Shown piece after piece: positions 36,458 through 44,892 of a stretch of 48,085 nucleotides of DNA. The notes below the pieces were generated by a model. The model had not been told where the DNA came from. It searched no databases and saw only the letters and a list, made by a program, of their open reading frames with translations. A program made the translations under genes and the position numbers. Source of the stretch: Candidatus Avimonas merdigallinarum (GTDB taxonomy: Bacteria; Bacillota; Clostridia; Oscillospirales; Acutalibacteraceae); assembly GCA_904377855.1 (NCBI GenBank), contig CAJFGS010000073.1, positions 1-48,085 on the forward strand, read 5' to 3'. Positions within the stretch are counted from its first letter, which is position 1; each line of letters begins with the position of its first letter.

Positions 36458-37329
36458 AGCCCGGCCTCCTGTAAATGCGTCGTTACCGTATACATCTCCA
36501 GAAAGAGATGAGCGGGTGGGGTACGGTTTTCCAATGAAATAAGGCGGCGGGCCAGCTCCGCTGTGTCCTGCAAGCCCTCGTCCCACAAACGGCGGATCTG
36601 CCGGTCATAGCGGTCGGTTACCGAAAGGCAAGCTGTCAGATATTCCCGCACTCCACCGCTTCCCTCCAGGCGGCAGCCGTGGGGCGCATAATCGTGGCCT
36701 GCCACCAATTGGCAAACTTCCATGTGCAGCAGGGCAGACAGGCTGGTACGGTAATCGGGCAGGGACTGGTAGAAAGCCAGTCCTGACCCGGCGGCTCCCT
36801 CCCCCTGCACACTGTCTCCGGTAAACAGGATACCGGAAACCGTATCCAGCCAGCATACACTATCCGTATCGTGGCCAGGGGCACGGATCAGCCGAAGTCT
36901 CCCTGCCAGCAGTTCTCCATCTTCCAGCAGCAGGCCGGGACGGACGCCGCGCAGTTCCCTCTGCACCGGCGGGCTGTCTGCCGGAAAACGGGTACGGATA
37001 TGTTTGGCATAGGTAAGCGGATCCACCAGCTTCTCCGCCTGCTCCCGGGAGGCAACAACCGTACAGGAGGAAGCGCAAGCGAGCAGCCGCGCATGGCCTC
37101 CCACATGATCACCATGGGTATGGGTACAGGCCAGATAACGAATCTCTTCGGGGCGGCAGCCAATCTCAGACAGGGCGGGCCGGATCACTTCATCCACCAT
37201 TGTTGCCGAAGGACCGCTGTCGATAAGAATAGGTTCGGCGCTTTTTATGAGAACCACACCGGTCCAATAGGCGCCGAAGGGAACTTGCAGTAAGTAGACA
37301 TCCTCGCCGATCACTGTAAATTTTCTCAT
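36448..37329 (-). CDS. Metallo-beta-lactamase-fold hydrolase
   Basis: A 293-aa MBL-fold enzyme with the full dinuclear metal set: H70-x-H72-x-D74-H75 in THTHGDHVGG, a His in APGHDTDS, the bridging Asp in FTGDSVQ, and a late His in VAGHDYAP. Substrates of the fold include thioesters, lactones and phosphoesters. In this operon, opening of a sugar lactone or of an acyl-thioester or acyl-phosphate intermediate is plausible. ATG 37329 follows AGGAG; a longer frame from 37365 would overlap the DUF2877 gene. Confidence 0.85.
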   Translation of the reverse strand: MRKFTVIGEDVYLLQVPFGAYWTGVVLIKSAEPILIDSGPSATMVDEVIRPALSEIGCRPEEIRYLACTHTHGDHVGGHARLLACASSCTVVASREQAEKLVDPLTYAKHIRTRFPADSPPVQRELRGVRPGLLLEDGELLAGRLRLIRAPGHDTDSVCWLDTVSGILFTGDSVQGEGAAGSGLAFYQSLPDYRTSLSALLHMEVCQLVAGHDYAPHGCRLEGSGGVREYLTACLSVTDRYDRQIRRLWDEGLQDTAELARRLISLENRTPPAHLFLEMYTVTTHLQEAGLCL

Positions 37330-37340
37330 ATGCTGTTCTC

Positions 37341-38177
37341 CTACAGTCGGTTTTGCTTTATCCATACGCGTACGCCGATCTCCAGCCCGGTAATGGTATC
37401 AATCCCGGAGGTCGCTCCGGTTTCGGCCAGCCGATCCCAGGCGGAAGCGTCTCCTCTCAGTGCATTTCGCATGGTTTCGGAGATACCGCCTTCCAGAGCA
37501 CAACAGATATAGTGGCGGCCCACTTCGGTGGTTCGTCCCTCCAGAGCAGCATAGACGTCCTCTGGCTCGGGAAACGGAGCCCGGCATCCTGCAGAACGCA
37601 GAGCAGCGATGATTCCAACGATCATATCGTCGGAGGAGGGGGTCAGGCCGGGACCAGCACCGGCGGATGCCGCCAGCCAGTATACAGCCTCCTCGGTCCG
37701 GCCCCGCCTGAGATATTCCGCCAACCGATACAGATTGCGAATCCGAGTAGCACAATCCCGGTCAGGCAGACGTTTCAGGCCGTGGGGTTTCTGCAAACGA
37801 GCCTTCACCTGTGCGGCCGCACAGCCGATATCCTCCCCTCTGCAGGCCGGAATCTCCGGGTTATCCGTCCGCGCATTTCCAAAGGAAACAGCCAGGGAAG
37901 GACCTTCCCATCGTATAAGAGCGCCTCTTTTTTTTACCTGGCCGGCTGCCGGAAGCCGCTGTACGGCGGCGAAAGCGTCCGCAGGCAGTATAAGGCTGTC
38001 CGGAACCAGGTCTCTCTCCGGCGCCAGCAGGGTGACCAGCCGTCCTGTCCCGTGCGGGGGAAGAGGGAAGAAGAGGTTGACCGCGGTATGGAAACAGGAA
38101 TGCAGCCAGCCGTCGCTATCCGTCTCGGCCAAGAATCTGTTCATGCAGGCTCTTGACGCTTCATAGGCGGCCGACAT
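37341..38177 (-). CDS. DUF2877 protein (YlbF/AllH-like)
   Basis: A 278-aa protein with the DUF2877 signature AGPGLTPSSDDMIVGIIAAL. In E. coli its relative YlbF (AllH) is one part of the oxamate carbamoyltransferase with FdrA and YlbE. The start at 38177 forms a TGATG overlap with the kinase stop; an alternative ATG five codons upstream (38192) has no better ribosome site. It comes right after the acetokinase-like gene and before the MBL gene. No function can be given beyond membership of the FdrA-type complex. Confidence 0.82.
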   Translation of the reverse strand: MSAAYEASRACMNRFLAETDSDGWLHSCFHTAVNLFFPLPPHGTGRLVTLLAPERDLVPDSLILPADAFAAVQRLPAAGQVKKRGALIRWEGPSLAVSFGNARTDNPEIPACRGEDIGCAAAQVKARLQKPHGLKRLPDRDCATRIRNLYRLAEYLRRGRTEEAVYWLAASAGAGPGLTPSSDDMIVGIIAALRSAGCRAPFPEPEDVYAALEGRTTEVGRHYICCALEGGISETMRNALRGDASAWDRLAETGATSGIDTITGLEIGVRVWIKQNRL

Positions 38178-39352
38178 CAGGAATCCAGCCATTTTCTGGC
38201 ATGGCGTGCGACGATCCGTTCCTCATCTGTTTTCACTATCCAGACTCGGATTCTGCTGTCCGGACGGCTGATTTCACGGTCACCTTCGGTCCCGGCAGCC
38301 TCCTCGACAGCCACCCCCATCCAGGTCAGTTTTTGGCAAACGAGGCGGCGGACAAGATGGCTGTTGTACCCGATGCCTCCGGTAAAGACCAGGGCGTCAA
38401 TCCCCTCCAAGTATACCATATATTGCCCCACATAGCCGGCGATATTGTCCACAAAAGCCTGTATTGTCAGCCGGGCTCTCCGATCCCCCGCCTCGTATGC
38501 CGCCTCAACCTCCCGCAGATCGCCGCTGATGCCGCTGAGCCCCAGAAATCCCCCTCTGGAACCCAGAATTTGCAGCGTTTCTTCCAGAGAAAGACCCGTT
38601 TGTTCCATCAGATAGGGGAGGCAGAAAAGGTCAAAATCGCCGGTCCGGTTGTTGTGAAATATGCCCGACTGGGGCGTGGCACCCATGCTGGAAGCCATGC
38701 TGCGACCGTCCAGAATGGCGCAGACCGAGGAGGAACCGCCTAAATGCATCGATACCACCCGTCTGGCCTGGGGCAGGACCTGCGCCATACGCCAGGCGAT
38801 GTATTCATGGCTGGAACCGTGAAAACCGTATCGCTTCAGGCCGTATTTCTGCGACCATTCGTAGGGAATTCCGTACAGGCGGCGATATTCCGGAACACTT
38901 TGATGAAATGCGGTTTCGAACCGGGCCACCAAAGGTAGATCGGGATAATGCGTACGCAGTGTTTTCATCACGCTCAGATACACCGGGTTATGCGCTGGCG
39001 CCAGTGAACAGTGCCTTTCCATGGCGTCCAGCACAGCATCATCTACTAGACGGGTACCGCTGATCTCCCCGCCGTGGACCGCCTTAAACGCCGCCGCACC
39101 GATGTCTCCCAAGGAGGTGATGCATCCTCTGTCGATCAAAAAATCCACGCTGCAGGAAAAGGCGTCCAAGCAATTTTCAAAGCGGCGCTGTCCCGACAGG
39201 ATGTTTCCATTGGCGGAAAAGTGATAAGACCCTTCTGCATCACCAATGCGTTCACACACGCCTTCAGCGCATACATCCTCGCCGTTTTCAAGCTGAAATA
39301 GCTTGAACTTAAAGCTGGTGGAGCCGGGATTGAGAACAAGAATCGGTTTCAT
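38177..39352 (-). CDS. Diverged acetokinase-family kinase
   Basis: A 391-aa ASKHA-fold acyl kinase related to acetate kinase: LVLNPGSTSFKFKLF, LAPAHNP, RYGFHGSSH (His 178), MHLGG (His 203), NNRTGD (Arg 236), FTGGIG and the C-terminal TDEER are conserved. By alignment from memory to the Methanosarcina thermophila enzyme, several active-site positions differ: Arg91 is Lys 90 (KAVHGG), Asp148 is Glu 146 (FETAFHQ), the Asn of HLGNG is Gly, and GIGENS is GIGYNS. This points to another acyl substrate. The family makes ATP from acyl phosphate. It lies between the DUF1116 and DUF2877 genes, the place a carbamate kinase would be expected. ATG 39352 follows GAGGGGG. Confidence 0.85.
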   Translation of the reverse strand: MKPILVLNPGSTSFKFKLFQLENGEDVCAEGVCERIGDAEGSYHFSANGNILSGQRRFENCLDAFSCSVDFLIDRGCITSLGDIGAAAFKAVHGGEISGTRLVDDAVLDAMERHCSLAPAHNPVYLSVMKTLRTHYPDLPLVARFETAFHQSVPEYRRLYGIPYEWSQKYGLKRYGFHGSSHEYIAWRMAQVLPQARRVVSMHLGGSSSVCAILDGRSMASSMGATPQSGIFHNNRTGDFDLFCLPYLMEQTGLSLEETLQILGSRGGFLGLSGISGDLREVEAAYEAGDRRARLTIQAFVDNIAGYVGQYMVYLEGIDALVFTGGIGYNSHLVRRLVCQKLTWMGVAVEEAAGTEGDREISRPDSRIRVWIVKTDEERIVARHARKWLDS

Positions 39353-39377
39353 GGACGGTTCCCCCTCATGTACGGAT

Positions 39378-40634
39378 TTACTGTGCATAGGTTTCCCGGA
39401 AGGCCAAAAGACCTTTTTCAAAGCATTCCATGGGGATCCGCGCGCTTCCGGCTCCAATCAGCCCACCCTCTTTATTGAACATACCGCCGTGGATCTCCGG
39501 TGCCGTCCCGGTCTTGAGTACCAGCCGTGCATCAATCCCCACCGGGAGACAATCAAAGTCCAGGTTGGGGATGGGGAAATTGGGGTTGTGGCTGATACAA
39601 ATGGTTTCCATTTCCCGGGTCAAAGCGATGGCGTCCGCCAGCATCATCCCCCGGAGATTGCAGACAATAGGGCTGGCCGCAGCGGCCAGGCCGCCCATAC
39701 CGGCGCATTCCACAACGCAGCTGTCGCCAATCCAGGGAAGCTGGTCCTTCTCGGTATATTGGGAGGAAATGTACCGGCCTTTCATCATAGGAGCCGGAGC
39801 GGTAAACCACCGCTCCCCCGTTCCGGACAACTTGATGCCGTATTCCAGAGCGTTTCCGCCCACGGCGGTGACCATAGTGGAATAGGGAATATTCGACGCC
39901 GCCAGAAGAGCCGAACGGGCGGCCGCCTGTCCGAAACAATGGAAAAATCGGGGTGTTTCCACGATGTAGCGCATCACTTTCAGCAGGATATCCTGAGGCA
40001 GATGCTCCTCCAGAATGGGGAGGACCATTTTATGGGTAAACAAGAGGTCCGCCGCCGTCTGCCGCGTGTGATTTTCATCGCCCATCTGCATACTTTCTGC
40101 GAGAATCGGCTTGATGGGCAGCCCGCCGGTCCGCTCCAGAACCCGGCGAAGAGGCGGAAATAGTTCCTCTTTCATCATGCGGAGATTCTCCGCGATCTCT
40201 GGCGTATAAAGACCCCATCCGCAAAATCCGCCCTGAAAGGGTCCTTCCGCCGGAAAGGTGGCAGCCCGTTTGCCGCTGTTCCGGTCCTCCACCACCATCA
40301 TGGCAACCGATTTGGTGATAATGCCGGTGCCGGCTCCCACCGTATTGTGATCCAGAGCGCTTTCGATGCGGATATGCCCCCCGGACAGAAGTTGATCGGC
40401 CTCCTCTGGATTATCGGCCCATCCTTCAAACAAAACGCCGCTGATCATGCCGCGCCGGTGAAGAGCGCACATGTCCGCATAGGGAACCGGAGGCCCTGAA
40501 TGGAGAATCATATGGTCCTCCAGGCCGTCAATGACCTGTCCCGCTTCCCGGATATCGATCCACACGGGATCGGATTGTATAATCCGCCCCACAGCGATTT
40601 GATTGGCTTCCTCGATTTTATCCCGCAAACTCAT
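39378..40634 (-). CDS. DUF1116 protein (YlbE/AllG-like)
   Basis: A 418-aa protein, almost the same length as E. coli YlbE, with the DUF1116 segments MILHSGPPVPYADMCALHRR, FEGWADNPEEADQLL, DHNTVGAGTGIITKSVAM, GGNALEYGIKLSG and GGLIGAGSARIP. In E. coli the YlbE protein (AllG) forms, with FdrA and YlbF, the enzyme that splits oxalurate with phosphate. GGAGGAG precedes ATG 40634. It is followed after 25 bases by the acetokinase-like gene. Confidence 0.88.
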   Translation of the reverse strand: MSLRDKIEEANQIAVGRIIQSDPVWIDIREAGQVIDGLEDHMILHSGPPVPYADMCALHRRGMISGVLFEGWADNPEEADQLLSGGHIRIESALDHNTVGAGTGIITKSVAMMVVEDRNSGKRAATFPAEGPFQGGFCGWGLYTPEIAENLRMMKEELFPPLRRVLERTGGLPIKPILAESMQMGDENHTRQTAADLLFTHKMVLPILEEHLPQDILLKVMRYIVETPRFFHCFGQAAARSALLAASNIPYSTMVTAVGGNALEYGIKLSGTGERWFTAPAPMMKGRYISSQYTEKDQLPWIGDSCVVECAGMGGLAAAASPIVCNLRGMMLADAIALTREMETICISHNPNFPIPNLDFDCLPVGIDARLVLKTGTAPEIHGGMFNKEGGLIGAGSARIPMECFEKGLLAFRETYAQ

Positions 40635-40652
40635 GCCCTTTCTCCTCCCGCC

Positions 40653-40832
40653 TTACAATAAGTCGTCCAGCAGATCTGCGATTTCCCGCTTCAATTCCAC
40701 AGGCGGGTGCCAGTCCAGTTGTACCGCCTGCACTCCCTGCGCGATCAGAGCCTCGTAAAAACTCTGCAGACCGATGTTGACCACCTTTAATCCGTGAGCC
40801 CTTTGGCACGCCGTGTGCTGTCCGTTATCCAT
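40653..40832 (-). CDS. Small protein equal to the FdrA C-terminal domain
   Basis: A 59-aa open frame, easily missed. It contains LKVVNIGLQSFYEALIAQG and VQLDWHPPVELKREIADLL. As I recall it, the last 45 or so residues of E. coli FdrA carry a matching VINIGLRSFALEL...VVHYQWSPVAGG block. Here this block is a separate polypeptide. The gene starts at ATG 40832, eight bases before the end of the FdrA stop codon, in another frame, with GGGGGA upstream, so it is translationally coupled. It either is a true split subunit or results from a frameshift in an originally fused gene. Confidence 0.78.
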   Translation of the reverse strand: MDNGQHTACQRAHGLKVVNIGLQSFYEALIAQGVQAVQLDWHPPVELKREIADLLDDLL

Positions 40833-42378
40833 TTGCCGTCCCCCTTTTCATCAGTGTTTCCATGACGATCCCCGCAAAGTAAGCGCTCTGCCGGCTACTG
40901 CGGGTGAGAATTACACCGGCTTTGGTCAAATCCTCGGCAATCCGGGCCACGTTCTGCGGGTCGCCCTTGGCGCCGCAGATGTTGGCTGACAGGATAACCG
41001 GCGCATTCCCGCGCAGTTCGGGCGCCCGGCGGCACATCTCGATAAAAGCGTCCGCAGGATGAGGATGCAGACTGGGGCCGGTGATAAAGTCAAGGGAAAT
41101 AAGTGCTACCGTAGGATCAGCCAGCTCCCGCTCAAAACGCTTCAGCCGGATAGCCGGGTCAAAAACCGGATGGGGAGTCACAGCGGTAAAATCCTCGGCT
41201 CCCAGATCCAGCAGACAATTTCCCACGCTGGTTTCATGATCCTCCAGTTGCCTGGCATAACGGGTTTGCAAATTGCTGTACAGCGGGATGCGGGAATGTC
41301 TGCTGAACCAGACAAGTGCTTCCTCCACAAAGGTGCCGCCACAGTAAAGACCTCGGAAATATTGCTGCTCAGAGGTAAGGCGGGCTGCTTCGGTGCGGGC
41401 GATCCGCTCCAGATCGCTGTCGAAGGGCCGGAGTACGGGGCGTTCTCCGGTCATCAGTTCGACCGCCGTCAGGGCCGCCTCCTCCAGGCTTTCCGCGCCG
41501 ATAGTCCTATGGGAGGAAAACAGCGCCTTGTCTGCCCCCAGAAAAACGGCTACAGTGGGCTTTCCTGCAGCATCCGCCTGCGTCAGAATATCTTCCATAA
41601 CTGCAGCATCCGCCAGCTTGGATACCAATACAATGACGTCCGTACCGCTGTCCCGTGCCAACCGCGACAGCCCCATGCTCATGGTAATGCCGCCGATCTC
41701 GGGATAAAGATCCCGGCCGCCCGTGCCAATCAGGGAGGAAACCCCCAGTCCGCAGGCCTCGATCAGGCATGCCACCTCCTGTGCGCCGCTGCCCGAAGCC
41801 CCCACGATCCCCACACGTCCGGGGGCAACTATACTTCCAGCAGCCAATGCCACACCGTCTATCAAGCCGACGCCGCAGTCGGGCCCCATGACCAAGCGGT
41901 CCTTTTCCCGGCCCAGTTCCTTAAGAGTGCGCTCCTCTTCCAGGGTGACGTTGTCACTGAACATGAACACGTCCATCCCCAGTTCCAGCGCCTTCCTGCC
42001 TTGCTCGAACGCATACTTTCCGGGCAGAGAAATCTGCGCCAGTGTGTATCCGGTCTCTGCCTGAACCAACTGCTGAAGAGAGGTGTAGCGCCGGTGACGA
42101 TGGCTGCTCTGTCCGCCGTTAAGCAGCTCCTCCGCTATGTGGAAAGCCTCATCCAGCATCTCCGATCCTTCGGTGGCAACGGCAATCAGCAGGTCGGAAG
42201 GAGTGGCGTTTTCCGGAACGTCCAGTCCCTGCCGGGTCAGGATCTCCCGATTGGCAGGAGTGGCCATTACCACCTCGGCCGCCGCCACACCGTCCATTCC
42301 CTTCAACCGCTCCGACACGGACATCAGCATGACCGAATCCATATAACGGTTTTTGTACTGTACCGTTTTCCGTTCCAT
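40825..42378 (-). CDS. fdrA: FdrA-like acyl transferase/ligase subunit
   Basis: A 517-aa protein related to E. coli FdrA (AllF) and distantly to the alpha subunit of succinyl-CoA synthetase. Conserved blocks are VVMATPANREIL, FSDNVTLEEE, LVMGPDCGVGLIDGVALA, GIVGASGSGAQEVACLIE, IGTGGRDLYPEIGGIT, KPTVAVFLGADKALF and FRGLYCGGTFVEEAL. In E. coli FdrA-YlbE-YlbF transfer a carbamoyl group between oxamate and phosphate. ATG 42378 follows GGAG; a longer frame to 42450 would run through the divergent promoter. It is the first gene of a nine-gene operon running to 31799. It ends where the E. coli protein continues into the domain encoded by the next small gene. Confidence 0.88.
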   Translation of the reverse strand: MERKTVQYKNRYMDSVMLMSVSERLKGMDGVAAAEVVMATPANREILTRQGLDVPENATPSDLLIAVATEGSEMLDEAFHIAEELLNGGQSSHRHRRYTSLQQLVQAETGYTLAQISLPGKYAFEQGRKALELGMDVFMFSDNVTLEEERTLKELGREKDRLVMGPDCGVGLIDGVALAAGSIVAPGRVGIVGASGSGAQEVACLIEACGLGVSSLIGTGGRDLYPEIGGITMSMGLSRLARDSGTDVIVLVSKLADAAVMEDILTQADAAGKPTVAVFLGADKALFSSHRTIGAESLEEAALTAVELMTGERPVLRPFDSDLERIARTEAARLTSEQQYFRGLYCGGTFVEEALVWFSRHSRIPLYSNLQTRYARQLEDHETSVGNCLLDLGAEDFTAVTPHPVFDPAIRLKRFERELADPTVALISLDFITGPSLHPHPADAFIEMCRRAPELRGNAPVILSANICGAKGDPQNVARIAEDLTKAGVILTRSSRQSAYFAGIVMETLMKRGTANG

Positions 42379-42403
42379 TGATTCCTCATTCTCCTTTTTA
42401 CAT

Positions 42404-42432
42404 TTGACATAACGGTATAGTTGGGCTATAAT
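42404..42432 (+). promoter_or_regulatory. Perfect consensus sigma-A promoter for the central AraC gene
   Basis: TTGACA (42404-42409), a 17-base spacer and TATAAT (42427-42432) match the consensus at every base. The AraC gene starts 70 bases downstream. The site is inside the 124-base gap shared with fdrA. Confidence 0.88.
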
Positions 42433-42455
42433 ATCAAACGATTTCAACAAAACAA
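42428..42455 (-). promoter_or_regulatory. Candidate divergent promoter for operon A
   Basis: On the minus strand TTGTTT (42450-42455), 16 bases and TATTAT (42428-42433) precede the fdrA start at 42378. Its -10 is the same DNA as the -10 of the plus-strand promoter, so RNA polymerase can occupy only one of the two at a time. Confidence 0.5.
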
Positions 42456-42502
42456 GAAATAATTAGATTTTATAACATGATTGACCACTTTAGGAGGATG
42501 GC

Positions 42503-43339
42503 ATGAAACTCATTGAAGCGGCACCCTATATTCGTTTTGCCGATGTTTTGAAAATGACTAATCAGAGGGGGCCATCCAAGACCTATGATTGCCGGCTGAT
42601 TTATGCACTCAGTGGGAAAGCAACCATTGCTTTCGCCGATCACAGCGTTGAACTGGTGCGCTGCTCGGCCGTGACCTTTCAGTCCGGGACGCTCTATACC
42701 ATCCTTCCATCGCCTGAACTCACCGCCATTGTGTACGATTTTGATTATACGCAGGGATACAGCCACATTACAAACATTCAATATCCCTGCCCGGCTGACC
42801 GCTTCGTACCGGAACGGGCCTTCACTCATGTGTCCTTTTCCGACGCAACGGCCTTTGACAATGCTCTGTATCTCCCCAACATTCGTTTAATTGAAAATTC
42901 CCTCATGGAAATCGTGGATGAAATGAAACAGTGCAAGCCGCTGTATCAGGGAAAATGCTCTGCCATTTTTAAAAGCATTTTGTTCGATATGGCCCGTCAT
43001 GCTCATTTGAAAGGAAACAATTATAAACTAATCGATACCCTCATTGATTACATTCGGGACAATTACAAACACCGGATCACCAATGTGGAATGTGGAAAAG
43101 CTCTCAATTACAACCCATGCTATCTCAACCGACTGATGGTGGAAAATTTCGGCATATCCCTGCATCAATATGTATTGCGCTACCGCCTTTCCATGGCCAC
43201 CAAATTGTTGCTGACCACCGATTTGACCATCGCGGAAATTGCTGAACAAACCGGCTTTCAGAACGCTTCCCGGTTTTCCAACTATTTCAAGGAAGTCACA
43301 GGAGAGCGGCCGTTGAAATACAGGCAGTACAATCATTAG
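42503..43339 (+). CDS. AraC-family regulator between operons A and B
   Basis: A 278-aa AraC-type protein. The N-terminal cupin-like sensor (CRLIYALSGKATIAFADHSV) is followed by a helical linker and the double helix-turn-helix at about 175-278 (KALNYNPCYLNRLMVENFGI, LTIAEIAEQTGFQNASRFSN), ending ERPLKYRQY. AGGAGG precedes the start. It is divergent from fdrA and convergent with the flavoprotein gene, with overlapping stop codons (43336-43339). It likely controls operon A and perhaps B in answer to a sugar acid. Confidence 0.93.
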   Translation: MKLIEAAPYIRFADVLKMTNQRGPSKTYDCRLIYALSGKATIAFADHSVELVRCSAVTFQSGTLYTILPSPELTAIVYDFDYTQGYSHITNIQYPCPADRFVPERAFTHVSFSDATAFDNALYLPNIRLIENSLMEIVDEMKQCKPLYQGKCSAIFKSILFDMARHAHLKGNNYKLIDTLIDYIRDNYKHRITNVECGKALNYNPCYLNRLMVENFGISLHQYVLRYRLSMATKLLLTTDLTIAEIAEQTGFQNASRFSNYFKEVTGERPLKYRQYNH

Positions 43340-44838
43340 AGAGGCGGCGGCGTATCTTCCCGGATGTGGCAGCCAATCGATTCGGTCCGTCTGAGAGCGG
43401 CCTTCATAGCCGCGAGGGCAGTGAAGCAATCGTTATATAGACGCTGTTGTTCATAGCCGTTTCCGTCCTCTTCAAGACCAGCCAACAGGTGTGTGAGCCC
43501 AACAATACCGTCCTCCAGGTCTTTGGCGTTGCGCACGACATTCATACAGCGGCCCAGGATTTCGGCCAGCCTATTTCTCGCCTCGTCCAGATCTGGAACA
43601 GGTGCCGGCATTCCGCCGGGAATCGAGGACTCCTGCTCAGATATGAGCGGCAGATCCGGGGCCAGTTCCACTGCGCGGCCTCCGGCAATCCGGCCAAACA
43701 CCAGTACTTCCAGCCCGGCATTTCCGCCGAGCCGTCCGGCGCCATGAATCCCCCCCGCCACCTCGCCGCAGGCCAGCAGGCCCGGCACGCCGGTTTCGCA
43801 GCGGGTATTGATCCGGATTCCGCCGCAGGAGGTATGGGCGGCCGGCGCGATTTCTATGGGCTGTTGGGAAATATCGATGCCGACCTTTTGATACCGCTGC
43901 ACATAGGGGGCGTATACGCTCTGCAGCAGTTTCTCCGGCACATGGGTGGCGTCGAAATAGACGCCGCCGTTTTGGGTCCCCCGCCCGGCCTGTATTTCCC
44001 GATAGATGCAAGCGGCCAGAACATCCTTCCCGCAGCATTCGGCTTCCGGACCGTAATCCAGCATAAAGCGGCAGCCGTTTTTGTTTTTCAGCACCGCCCC
44101 TTCATAGAACATGGTGGTGATCACGCTTTTTCCATAAAGGGGAGGCGGCCATACCGCTGCGCTGGGTTCAAATTGTATGAATTCCATATCGGTCAGGCCG
44201 GCGCCAGCGCGTGCGGCCATAGCAATACCGTCCCCTTTTCGGTCGGCGCTGTTGGTGGAAAAAGGGAAAAGCCCGCAGAATCCGCCGGAGGCGATAATCA
44301 CGATTCTGGCATGTAAATCGGTCCATCTTCTTTGCCGGATGTCAAAACAACGCGCCCCCGTTACTATCCCGCCAGCTTTTCGCAGAGATACGGCCCGCAG
44401 ATGGCGATGCTCCCGGTAGCGGCCGGTTTTGCTCAGCCGCATGCGAAGACGGCTGAGCAAAACGGCGCCGCTGTCATTTTTCAGGGTAATCACCCGGGGA
44501 ACGGAAGCCCCCAGCGGCTGAAGCATACGCATCCCATCCGGGCCGCTGTCAGGATATAAACCCAACTCTTCAAAAAAGGAGAGCAGGGAGTCACACCCTG
44601 TACACAGAGTATGGACCAGCTGGGGGTCGGCAACCCCGTGGCCAGCGTTCAACGTATCCCGTTCAAAAAGCTCCGGCGAATCCCCTGGCCCCACCGGCAG
44701 GCAAAATCCATGAATAAAAGGGGAGGCACCACTGCCGTCCTGAAGCAAATCGACCCGAAGGGAACTGTTCTGCGCGATGTGGTCAGCCGCGCAGATCCCT
44801 GCAAGACCTCCGCCGATAATCAATACATCCGTCTGCAT
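43336..44838 (-). CDS. FAD-dependent oxidoreductase, FrdA/NadB type
   Basis: A 500-aa flavoprotein. The FAD-binding Rossmann motif is VLIIGGGLAGICAADHI at the N-terminus. Diagnostic FrdA/SdhA/NadB segments include GDGIAMAARAGAGLTDMEFI, AHTSCGGIRINTRCETGVPG, and LLACGEVAGGIHGAGRLGGN. The HTSCGGI and HGAGRLGGN regions most resemble L-aspartate oxidase and fumarate reductase. No iron-sulfur or membrane subunit is adjacent, so it is probably soluble. ATG 44838 follows AGGAG. It is the last gene of operon B, after the dehydratase. It may oxidise a hydroxy acid or reduce an unsaturated acid of the pathway; the acceptor is unknown. Confidence 0.85.
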   Translation of the reverse strand: MQTDVLIIGGGLAGICAADHIAQNSSLRVDLLQDGSGASPFIHGFCLPVGPGDSPELFERDTLNAGHGVADPQLVHTLCTGCDSLLSFFEELGLYPDSGPDGMRMLQPLGASVPRVITLKNDSGAVLLSRLRMRLSKTGRYREHRHLRAVSLRKAGGIVTGARCFDIRQRRWTDLHARIVIIASGGFCGLFPFSTNSADRKGDGIAMAARAGAGLTDMEFIQFEPSAAVWPPPLYGKSVITTMFYEGAVLKNKNGCRFMLDYGPEAECCGKDVLAACIYREIQAGRGTQNGGVYFDATHVPEKLLQSVYAPYVQRYQKVGIDISQQPIEIAPAAHTSCGGIRINTRCETGVPGLLACGEVAGGIHGAGRLGGNAGLEVLVFGRIAGGRAVELAPDLPLISEQESSIPGGMPAPVPDLDEARNRLAEILGRCMNVVRNAKDLEDGIVGLTHLLAGLEEDGNGYEQQRLYNDCFTALAAMKAALRRTESIGCHIREDTPPPL

Positions 44839-44892
44839 CGTCTGTCTCCTTGCTGCGATCGTCCGCCCGGCTAAGGGAAAGATAGAATCCAT

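Noticed and set aside
38177..39352. Ordinary acetate kinase (ackA)
   Set aside because: Substitutions at several essential positions, no phosphotransacetylase nearby, and placement inside an FdrA-type module argue against the housekeeping enzyme.
41059..42381. A 440-codon plus-strand frame across fdrA
   Set aside because: Shadow of the conserved fdrA frame; low-complexity composition and no start signals.
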